From UTCFX2 sp963726375 (GTDB lineage Bacteria > Chloroflexota > Anaerolineae > Anaerolineales > UBA4823): DNA of 64,000 nucleotides. A program made the translations under genes and the position numbers. The stretch is taken from assembly GCA_963726375.1 (NCBI GenBank), contig CAVSCE010000010.1, positions 1 through 64,000 of the forward strand, written 5' to 3'. Under the pieces are notes generated by a model. It was not told where the DNA came from and did no database searches. It worked only from the letters and a program-made list of their open reading frames with translations. Shown here piece after piece: positions 53,448-61,987 of this stretch (positions are counted from its first letter, which is position 1; every line of letters starts with the position of its first letter).

Positions 53448-54899
53448 TCAATCCCGGCGATCCGCTCGGCCATCCGCTTCCTTTTCCTCCAGTCCGGCCA
53501 TCCGCCCCAGCTGGATCCGCTGCGCCATCGGCGAGCCCGCCCCGTGCAGCGATTCCACCAGGTAGCCCGCCGCGCCCGCCCCGATCGTCAGGTTTTCGAT
53601 CAGCCGCAGCATCCGCTGGCGGTATTCCGTCGGGACTTCCTGCCTGCCGGCCAGGTAGCGGGTCAGCAGCGCTCCCGTTTCAGGGCTTTCAAAGTCAAGC
53701 TCGCTCGGCATCGTCGCCAGCAGCCCGCCGGCGATGTCCTGCGCCAGCCGGGCGATCTCGTACGGGCAGCGGGTCACGTTCAGCTTGCAGACGTTCGCCA
53801 GCCGCAGGTCGACCAGGTACGTCCCTGAATCCGTTCGCTGCCCCTCGCTCGAAGCCGCGATCCCGCAGGCGTACATCGTCTCGTTCAGGTGCACCATCTC
53901 GATCAGCTTGTCCCTGACATGCGAAGCCTGGGCGGTCCCCTGGCACCTTGCGATCGCCGATGCCGCCCCGATCAGCACGTCCCCCACCCCCACCTTGCAG
54001 CCGCCGTAGCTCGAGCGGTGGTAGCCGGCGAAGGTCTCCACCAGCTCCCCGGCAAACGCCGTCTCGCCGTGCATGAAGACCCGCTCCCACGGCACGAATA
54101 CGTCCTGGAAGATCACCGCCGCTTCGTGTCCGCCGTAGCTCCAGTTGCCGACGTCGATCCGTCCCTCTTCCAGCTTCCGCGTGTCGCTCGGCTGGCGGCC
54201 GAGCACGTACAGCGATCCCCTCGGCGTCCGCCGGCACGGCGCAGCAACCGCGTATTCCTGCTCCGATTCCTTCAAGGACGCGGGTCGGCATGATCAGCAG
54301 CTCGTGCGAGCCGATCGCGCCCGTCTGGTGCAGCTTTGCCCCGCGGATCCGGATCCCGTCCCGCTCCTCGGCCGAGACGTGCAGGTACAGGTCCGGGTCC
54401 GTCTGCTCGGAGGGCGAGCCGCGCGGTCTCCCTTCGGGTCGGTCATCGCCCCGCCCACCATCAGGTCCTGCTCCTGGATCATTCTTAGATAGGCCCTGAA
54501 CCTGGGGTGGTAGCCGGTGCCGAGCCTCGCATCCATCTTGTGGGTCAGGATATCGACCGCGTTGAACGCGTCCATCCCGACGCAGCGCTGGAAGCAGCAG
54601 GCGGTCCGCTGGCCGAGCAGCCGCTGCATCTTGATCTTCTTCACCAGGTCGTCCGCTGCTCTGGTGCAGGTGGGTGAAGCGGTTGACCGGCTCGCCCGTC
54701 AGGCTGGATTGGGCGCAGGTCAGCTCCGCATAACGCGGGTCGCGGCCGATCGCGTATGTCTCGGCGGCCGCGTTGAGCGACGGGCGCAGCATCGGGTGGT
54801 CGGCGTACGCCTCCATCCGCTCCCCAAACCAGATAGACCCGCTTCTCCATGCCTCCGCAGGCTGTCCAGGTATTCATCCTTCGTCTTAAGCGCCATCAT
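53448..54899 (-). CDS. abfD: 4-hydroxybutyryl-CoA dehydratase-like (AbfD/HpaB family) Fe-S flavoprotein, frameshifted
   Basis: About 483 residues, normal for AbfD. The enzyme dehydrates 4-hydroxybutyryl-CoA to crotonyl-CoA with FAD and a [4Fe-4S] cluster. The cluster ligands of this subfamily appear to be present: C-x3-C in CCFQRCVGMDAFN and H-x6-C in GYHRSSYGGCKVG. HpaB-type monooxygenases lack these cysteines, so the dehydratase side of the family is favoured. Also seen: VYLFGERMEAYADHP, NWSYGGHEAAVIFQDVFVPWERVF. Frame changes near 54840, 54660, 54425 and 54270. ATG 54899 has AAAGGA upstream. No other butyrate or 4-hydroxybutyrate genes are in the window. Confidence 0.82.
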
Positions 54900-55157
54900 G
54901 ACCGTCCTTTCCGCTGGGACCTTCCCCTGCGGATATTATCGAGCAAATTCGAATGGATTTCAAGCCTTAAAATCCCGCTCCGACCGTTCAATCCTGATGA
55001 ATCCCCGCTGAGGTCCACCGCCGCCGCCCATTTCAATCCCGGTCGTGCTGTTTTCCAGCCGCCAGCTTAGAACTGCCATGTGTCGATGGAGTAAAATCGA
55101 GAGATCGGGAGGGAGCGGCGATCGCGCTCTCCCGCAGGAGAAGAGTGTGGAGACAAG

Positions 55158-55632
55158 ATGAAGAAGATTGCATTGGTTTCAATATGGATATTTGTCATGC
55201 TCTTTTCGGCTGTGCCTGTCTCGGCGCAGGAGCCAGAACCTTTACCAGAAATGAAGACACTCTATTTGCCGACCGTGATACCGCCCATGTGAAACAATAA
55301 CGGCCGGAGCAGCAAACTGTATGTCTCAGTATTGTCAGGGAAACTCTTATGCTGGCATAACAGTTTCTCCGCCAGGAATAAGTTTTTCTGTAAGCGAGCA
55401 GGTCTATTATCTGGGGGAAGAAATGCCGTCGCGTAGCAGCGGTGCGTATTCGAGCGCTGAAGGATGGGGCGGGATTTATTTCGATGTCCCATGGCCGCCA
55501 ATTGCAGGGAGCGAAGTACGGGTGGCGATAACCTTCGAGAATGGCTGCGCGGCCGAGTACACAACCCAATATGTGTGTCGAATTCCTCCCCCGCCATGGG
55601 AAGACCAAGGCTGTGATCCATTAGGGGAGTGA
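55158..55632 (+). CDS. Small secreted cysteine-containing protein, family copy 1, one frameshift
   Basis: I do not recognise a known family. About 157 residues: signal peptide (MKKIALVSIWIFVMLFSA..SAQ), EPEPLPEMKTLYLPTVI, then after a frame change near 55285 RPCETI...CMSQYCQGNS, YYLGEEM, GSEVRVAITFENGC and a C-terminal cysteine. The same pattern recurs in the next three genes. RBS GTGGAGA precedes ATG 55158. Its stop is one base before the next ATG (TGA-C-ATG), so copies 1 and 2 are coupled. Exported; function unknown. Confidence 0.72.
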
Positions 55633-55633
55633 C

Positions 55634-56117
55634 ATGAAGAATTTTGCAGTTGCAATTATATTGATTTTTACTTTGCTCGATGTCTTCTATACCTGTCTCG
55701 GCGCAGGAGCCAGAACCTTTGCCGTCCATGAAGACGCTCTATCTTCCGGCAATTAGCCATCAGTGCGAGATCATTACTCTCGTAAGTGCCGGCCCTCGAA
55801 CTTCTCAGTACGGCCAGGGGAACTCGTTTGCGTACATGACTATGGAGCCCACATAACAGGGAGGATGGACCAAGGGTCGTAAGCGATCAGGCTTTTTATC
55901 GCGGCGAAGCAGTGCCGCACATGTCTGCTCAACTGGTCAACTATTTGGCAATGGCGAAAATACAATGTATATGGAGGTTCCTCGCCCGCGCCTCGAAGGG
56001 AGCGATGTCGAAATCATCCTCGAGTTCGACAATGGCTGCAGTGTTGACTTGCACAAAGGGTATCACTGCATCGATCTGCCCTATCCTTTTGATATCTTTG
56101 AGTGCGATCAGCCGTGA
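55634..56117 (+). CDS. Small secreted cysteine-containing protein, family copy 2, frameshifted
   Basis: About 160 residues when read across frame changes near 55678 and 55860-55900. Signal peptide (MKNFAVAIILIFTLL...IPVSAQ), EPEPLPSMKTLYLPAISHQCE, QYGQGNS, VVSDQAFYRGEAVPH, then GSDVEIILEFDNGC and CIDLPYPFDIFECDQP-stop. The QYC cysteine of the other copies is glycine here. This copy is the most damaged and could be decaying. A terminator/promoter module follows at 56130. Confidence 0.62.
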
Positions 56118-56129
56118 TCGACCCGTAGA

Positions 56130-56177
56130 GAATTGAAAAGAGGCCGGAGAAATCCGGCCTTTTCTTTTTGTTATAAT
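56130..56177 (+). terminator. Terminator fused to extended -10, module 1
   Basis: AGGCCGGA-GAAA-TCCGGCCT hairpin followed by TTTCTTTTTG and TATAAT; the T-run runs into TGTTATAAT, an extended -10 motif. It ends copy 2 and appears to start copy 3 (ATG 25 bp further). An almost identical 48-bp module is at 56662. Confidence 0.75.
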
Positions 56178-56201
56178 CAATCTAAGAATTTAGGCGGCGA
56201 C

Positions 56202-56645
56202 ATGAAGAATTCCGCAGTTGCAATCATCTTGATTTTTGCTTTGCTCGTGTCTGCTGTGCCAGCCCCGGCCCAGGAACCGTTCCCCCTGCCAGAGAACAAC
56301 TTGCTTTTCTTTCCTGCCGTGATCCGCCCTTGCGAGACCTTCTGGATAGAAGTCGCCGGCAACTGCACGCACCAGTATTGTATGGGATCTAGTGATATCT
56401 TTTTTCATGTAGATCCTCCTGGAGCGGCCAGAATTATCGACACGCAGGTTTTCTACCTTGGCGAAGTTTTCCCTGCTGTACTGGATCCGTATTATTATTA
56501 CTGGGGCACATATACTATATTTTTCTCGCCTATGACTGTCGTTGTCGGGAGCGAAATCCAGGTTGTGCTGTTCTTTGAGAACGGGTGCAAGGCTGATGCT
56601 ACCACTGTATATACGCACAGTGACTTTTGCAAATGGTGCCCGTAA
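56202..56645 (+). CDS. Small secreted cysteine-containing protein, family copy 3
   Basis: Intact, 147 residues. Signal peptide (MKNSAVAIILIFALLVSAVP..AQ), EPFPLPENNLLFFPAVIRPCE, then CTHQYCMGSS, VFYLGEVFP, a tyrosine-rich DPYYYYWG, GSEIQVVLFFENGC and FCKWCP at the end. The start is ATG 56202, where the signal peptide aligns with the other copies; upstream in-frame codons lie in the terminator module. Predicted as a small beta-rich exported domain with disulfides; unknown function. Confidence 0.8.
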   Translation: MKNSAVAIILIFALLVSAVPAPAQEPFPLPENNLLFFPAVIRPCETFWIEVAGNCTHQYCMGSSDIFFHVDPPGAARIIDTQVFYLGEVFPAVLDPYYYYWGTYTIFFSPMTVVVGSEIQVVLFFENGCKADATTVYTHSDFCKWCP

Positions 56646-56661
56646 TGAATTGGAAAAAAAT

Positions 56662-56709
56662 GAATTGAAAAGAGGCCGGAGAAATCCGGCCTCTTCTTTT
56701 TGTTATAAT
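56662..56709 (+). terminator. Terminator fused to extended -10, module 2
   Basis: Same as module 1 with at most two base differences: AGGCCGGA-GAAA-TCCGGCCT, CTTCTTTTTG, TATAAT. Copy 4 starts 19 bp downstream with AGGAG in between. Confidence 0.75.
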
Positions 56710-56727
56710 AATTATTGCAGGAGTGAC

Positions 56728-57198
56728 ATGAAGAATTTCAGCTTTGTAATCATCTTGATTTTTGCTTTGCTCGTGTCTGCTGTGCCTGCCCAGGCGCAGG
56801 AGCCAGCTCCGTTACCAGAGATCACTTCGCTTTATTTTCCGGTAGTAAACCGTCCATGCAGCGAGACTTTCGATATTGGCTTTGCCGGGGACTGCCCGTA
56901 CCGCCAATATTGCAAAGCGGCTTCTGTTGCTACCGGGGTGTTGCCGCTGCCAGACGGTGTTCATGTCGTAGCGGACAAGATCTATTACCGTGGAGAAGAA
57001 GTGCAGCTCCATAGACTCGAACTGGATCCTGGCCCTGACGACTATTATTGGGAGTGGTTCCAGCTTCCATTATCGGCATCGCCGGTCATCTACGGAAGCG
57101 AGGTGATAGTTGCGTTGAGCCTTGATAACGGATGCAATCTAAAGGCAACATCAGAATATTTACCCAGCCCCAACCCTTGGAGCACTTGTACCTTATGA
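56728..57198 (+). CDS. Small secreted cysteine-containing protein, family copy 4
   Basis: Intact, 156 residues. Signal peptide (MKNFSFVIILIFALLVSAVP..AQ), EPAPLPEITSLYFPVVNRPC, CPYRQYCKAAS, IYYRGEEV, DDYYWEW, GSEVIVALSLDNGC and a C-terminal cysteine (WSTCTL). RBS AGGAG five bases upstream. The conserved cysteines (RPC, C-x4-QYC, NGC) suggest two disulfides. The 57199-57489 gap shows no gene. Confidence 0.8.
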   Translation: MKNFSFVIILIFALLVSAVPAQAQEPAPLPEITSLYFPVVNRPCSETFDIGFAGDCPYRQYCKAASVATGVLPLPDGVHVVADKIYYRGEEVQLHRLELDPGPDDYYWEWFQLPLSASPVIYGSEVIVALSLDNGCNLKATSEYLPSPNPWSTCTL

Positions 57199-57489
57199 GC
57201 GATGAGTACACCTGCGAAGAGACAGTCAGCCAGCCCTACAACAACTGCAAATTCAGCGCAGGGTTCGTGCAGGGGCATCCGGTTGATACGCTGTTCCTTC
57301 GCCTGGATCGCCTGAAGCAGGAAATATCTTCATCCTCTTCGTGTTCTTCGCGCCCTTGGCGGTTCAATCTTTAAATCCAAGCCGTAATCCCAGGCCGTCG
57401 TCCCCACACCAGCTTCAATCATTCAATTCCCACCTCAAAAAGCATCACATTGTGGTAAATTATCCCCAAACAAAATGGGAGGTGGAAAC

Positions 57490-58476
57490 ATGGCAAAGCC
57501 CTGCATTCTGGTCGGAGACGTCGGCGGCACCAAGACCGAGCTGGCGCTGTTCCCGGCCGGCGAAGCCCCCGGGAAGCCGCACCGAAAAATCTCATACCCG
57601 AGCCAGGATTACGGCTCGCTTGAAGCGGTCCTGGAAGAATACCTGGCCGGCCAGGACAGCCCGGTCGAGCGCGCCTGCTTCGACGTCGCCGGCCCGGTCG
57701 TGGAAGGGCGCTCCCACATCACCAACCTGCCCTGGAAGCTCGACTCCCGCCAGCTCGCAGCGAAGCTGGCCGCCCCGGTCGTCCTGATCAACGACATGGA
57801 CGCCCTCGCCCAGGCCGTCGCCCACATCGGCCCGGGCGACCTGGAAGTCCTGCTGCCCGGTTCGCCCGTCGCCGGCGGAGCGCGCGCGGTGATCGCCCCC
57901 GGCACCGGCCTGGGCGAAGGCTTCCTGGTTTGGGCGGACGGCCGCTACCTTCCTTACGGCTCAGAAGGCGGTCACACCGATTTTGCCCCGCACGGCCAGC
58001 TCCAGATCGACCTGCTGCTCTACCTCCACGCCCGCTTCGGCCACGTCAGCTACGAGCGCGTCTGCGCCGGGATCGGCATCCCGAACCTGTACGACTTCCT
58101 GAAGGACACCGGGCGCTATCCCGAGCCGGAATGGCTGGCCGAAGCGCTGAGCCAGGCCCCCGACCGCACCCCGCTGATCGCCCATGCCGCGCTGGAAGGG
58201 CGGGCAGGGATCTGCGAGGCGACCCTCGACCTGTTCACCGCGATCCTCGGCTCGGAAGCCGGCAACCTGGCCCTCAAAGTCCTCGCGGTCGGCGGGGTCT
58301 ACCTGGCGGGCGGCATCCCGCGCCGGATCCTGCCCTGGCTCCGCAACCCGCAGTTCCGCCAGTTCTTCACCGACAAAGGCCGCTTCACCGAGATCCTCGA
58401 GCGCATCCCGGTCAGCGTCGTGATGAACCCGGACGCAGCCCTGCTCGGCGCCGCCTGGAGGGCGCTTGAAAGCTGA
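57490..58476 (+). CDS. glk: Glucokinase
   Basis: Intact, 328 residues from ATG 57490 (GGGAGG eight bases upstream). ATP-dependent phosphorylation of glucose at C6. Hallmarks of the Glk (PF02685) type: phosphate-1 GDVGGTKTELAL, the CFDVAGPV turn, VLINDMDALA with the catalytic Asp, APGTGLGEGF, SEGGHTDFAP and VYLAGGIPRR. The 3' end overlaps the next gene by 11 bp, so the two are cotranscribed. Confidence 0.93.
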   Translation: MAKPCILVGDVGGTKTELALFPAGEAPGKPHRKISYPSQDYGSLEAVLEEYLAGQDSPVERACFDVAGPVVEGRSHITNLPWKLDSRQLAAKLAAPVVLINDMDALAQAVAHIGPGDLEVLLPGSPVAGGARAVIAPGTGLGEGFLVWADGRYLPYGSEGGHTDFAPHGQLQIDLLLYLHARFGHVSYERVCAGIGIPNLYDFLKDTGRYPEPEWLAEALSQAPDRTPLIAHAALEGRAGICEATLDLFTAILGSEAGNLALKVLAVGGVYLAGGIPRRILPWLRNPQFRQFFTDKGRFTEILERIPVSVVMNPDAALLGAAWRALES

Positions 58477-61400
58477 ACTCCCCACAGGCACCATCACCTT
58501 CCTTTTCACCGACATCGAGGGCAGCACCAGGCTTTGGCAGCAGCACCCCGACGCGATGCCGAACGCGCTCGCGTGCCATCATGCGATCTTGAACGAATCG
58601 ATTACCGCACACGGTGGCTATGTCTTTCAAATCATCGGCGACGCGTTCTGCGCGGCATTCTCGACGGCAACCGATGGGCTCGAAGCCGCGCTTGCCGCGC
58701 AACGCGCGCTTCGCGATGCAACCTGGGGCGAAACAGGCGCGATTCGTGTGCGGATGGCACTGCACACCGGGACGGCGGATGTGCGCCTCGGCGAACACAC
58801 CTCCGGTGAATATGTTTCAGGTTTGACGTTGAGCCGGGTGGCGCGATTGCTCTCTGCCGGGCACGGCGGGCAAATCTTGCTTTCGCTTCCGACGGCCGAG
58901 CTCGTGCGCGATCAATTGCACCCTGAAACCGTTCTCCGCGATCTGGGCGCACATCGGCTCAAAGATTTGGTCCGCCCGGAACATATTTTTCAAGCCGTCG
59001 TCCCCGATTTGCCCGCTGAATTCCTGCCGCTGAAAACCCTCGACACGCATCCCAACAATCTGCCGATTCAACTCACAAGTTTCATCGGCCGCGAGCAGGA
59101 GATGGCGCGTGTCAAGGAAATTCTGAACGGGACCCGGCTCGTTACGCTCACCGGTGCAGGCGGGGCGGGCAAGACGCGCCTCGCGATCCAGGTTGCGGCT
59201 GACCTTATCGATGAATTTCCCGATGGCGTGTGGTTCGTCGAATTTGCGCCGCTTTCCGACCCCACGCTTGTTCCGCATATCGTCGCCGCAGCGCTGGGTC
59301 TGCAGCTGCAATCCGGACGTACAATCCAGATTAGCATTGACCGAATACTTGGAGCGGAAAAATTGTCTGCTCCTGTTCGACAACTGCGAGCACTTGATTG
59401 ACGCCTGTGCGAGACTCGCCGATGCGCTTTTGCGCGGCTGTCCCAATCTGAAAATATTGGCGACGAGCCGCGAAGTGTTCGGCATCGCGGGCGAAGATAT
59501 CTACCATGTGCCGTCGCTGGCAATCCCATCCCTGGAGACGCCGAATGTCCAAGCGCTGACGCAGTACGAGGCAGTGCGCTTATTCATCGACCGAGCCGTG
59601 ACGATCCAACCTGATTTTGCGGTCACGAATCAAAACGCGCCTGCGGTCGCGCAGATTTGTTATCATCTGGATGGAATTCCACTCGCGATCGAGCTTGCGG
59701 CGGCGCGGGTCAATGTCCTCTCCGTCGAACAAATCTCCGAGCGTCTGGTTGACTGTTTTCGCTTGCTGACAGGCGGAAGTCGCACCGCGCTGCCGCGCCA
59801 CCAGACGCTGCGTGCCCTCATCGATTGGAGCTACAGCTTGCTTTCGCCAGCCGAACGGATCTTGCTCGAGCGCCTGTCAATATTTGCGGGAGGATGGACG
59901 TTGGAAGCCGCGGAAAGCATCTGCGCAGGAGATGGGATCGAAAGTTTTGAGGTGCTCGATCTGCTTCAAAATCTATTAGCCAAGTCGCTTGTCTTCGTGG
60001 GCGAAGGCGTCGATGGGCGGGTTCGCTATCGCTTGCTGGAGACGATTCGGCAGTATGCGCGTGAAAAACTTGTCAATTCAGGGCAGCTCACAAATTTTCG
60101 CAATCGCCATCTCGATTGGTTCTTGGATTTCGTTGAGCAGGCGGATCCGAAATTGTTTAGCGGTGAGCAGGTGGCCATGTTGAACCGCCTGGATGCAGAG
60201 CATGACAATTTTCGTGCCGCGTTGGCGTGGTCGATGGAAACCGAGATAGAGAAAGGACTGCGGTTAGCTGCAGGTCTGGACCGTTTTTGGACTTTTCGCG
60301 GCCATTGGTTCGAACAGCGCGACTGGCTCATGAAATTGCTCGCCCAACCAGGTGCGAATACCCCAACCAGGACTAGAGCGAAAGCATTGATATTACGTGG
60401 GAATATTGAAGCAAGACAGGGTGAATTAGTCGATGCGGAGAAGAGTTACGCAGAGAGTATGCAGATATACCGACAGCTTGGCGATGAAAATGGTATCGCT
60501 GAAGCTTTATGTGAATTAGCGTTTCTCGAAATCCGACAAAGGAAATTTATCGCGGGCGGGTGAATTATGTCAGGAAAGTCTGGATATTGCTCGAAAAACG
60601 GAAAATAAGAACCAGATTTTTGAAACCTTATTAAACGTCTTGCATATGTTCTGCGCCGTCAAGGTGATCGGACAGGGGCGGATGAATTGCTGAAGGAGAG
60701 TCTCGCTCTTTTCCTGCAGATGGTTGATATGGGATCTATCCAGAATTTCTATGCCGGTCCTGCATCCTAAAATCTTTATAGCCTCTCGCTGATAATGAGC
60801 TTGATCAAGGAAATTTTGAAAGGGCGCGCAAGTATTTTGAAGATGGACTGGCTTTTTGCCGTAAGACGGGAAGTTCTCATAACATTTCGTGGTTTTTGCG
60901 TTACCTGGCAAATCTTTCCAGGCGTGAAGGAGACCTGGATCGCGCCCAGGCTCTTTACCAGGAGAGCCTGCAAATTGTGCAGGATTTGAAAGACAAACAT
61001 TGCACGGCGCATACTCTGGATGGCCTGGCGCAAGTTGAGTATGGAAAAGGCAGCTTCGAACAAGCCGCATCACTCGCCCGTCAAGCCTTGAATTTGGGTG
61101 AGCAGGTTGGGAGTAAGCTGCGATACGCCCAAGCACAATCGACTTTGGGGCTTGCCATGCTGCATGCTGACCCGAGCGGCGCGGAGCAGATCTTGAAATC
61201 GAGTCTCACGGTTCAAAACGAACTGCGAAACAAACAGGGCATCGCTGACTCGCTCGAGGCGCTCGCAAAATTGAATTCGTTCAGCGGAGCGTTCGAACGC
61301 GCAGCCAGGATGTTCGCCGCCGCGAGCGTCCTGCGCGAGACGATCTCTTTTGCACCGACGCCCGCTGAAAGCTCGGAATTTGATCGCGATCTGAGTACTC

Positions 61401-61513
61401 TGCGAGCGGAACTCGGAGATGAAGCGTTCACCGCTGCATGGGATGAGGGTCGCAAAATGCCGTTGGAGCAAGCGGTAAATTTCGCTCTGCGAGGAAACGC
61501 TCGTTTGAGATGA
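58466..61513 (+). CDS. Class III adenylate cyclase-like domain + NB-ARC-like ATPase + TPR regulator, frameshifted
   Basis: About 1015 residues. The N-terminal cyclase domain (1-170) has FLFTDIEGSTRLW and GDAFCAAF with metal Asp residues, but the usual Asn before Arg in VNRAARL reads SRVARL, so activity is uncertain. Then an ATPase with Walker A LTGAGGAGKTRLA and Walker B LLLFDNCEHL, followed by LDGIPLAIELAAARV and TPR-like helices. Such proteins are common large signalling regulators, often ending in TPRs. TTG start inside glk (11-bp overlap). Frames change near 59345, 60560 and several times at 60640-60900. GC falls towards the 3' half. Confidence 0.82.
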
Positions 61514-61710
61514 TCCTGTGCAGGGCTGAACCGCCGCATGCGCTGAACTTCCTTCGGCTGGAGATGCAATATGCATGCGTTGGAGAAGCGGATCGTGCAG
61601 CAGTTGACAGGTATTTACCCTTATAGAAAGCGTCGTCGTAATCGACTGCGGTCGCATGCCTAACGGATGATCTGGGCTATATAGTCTCCCGCATCACCGC
61701 CGCTTCTTAC

Positions 61711-61806
61711 TGCCAACAGCTAACCACCAGCAACCAATCACCAGCAACCAATCACTAACAACCAATCACCAATTGCCAATCACTAACAACCAACAACCAA
61801 CTACCC
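61711..61806. repeat. A/C-rich short tandem repeat
   Basis: CCAGCAACCAATCA occurs twice in a row (61727-61754), followed by variants with AACAACCAATCAC; nearly free of G. It is followed by TATAAT at 61817. The rest of 61514-61987 shows no gene. Confidence 0.65.
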
Positions 61807-61987
61807 CAAACCGCGCTATAATCAAACATCCATCTTATTTTGAACGAACCAACCGAATAATTACTGGTTTCTCATTAGGGAAGAGACTTAGGGCAGGAGT
61901 TGCGTGTGCTTTGATCGATGCCCGCATGGGCGTCTGTTTTCGTTCATTATTCTTCCAAATTTGCGTCTCGCTGCAAGGAGGGAAGCT

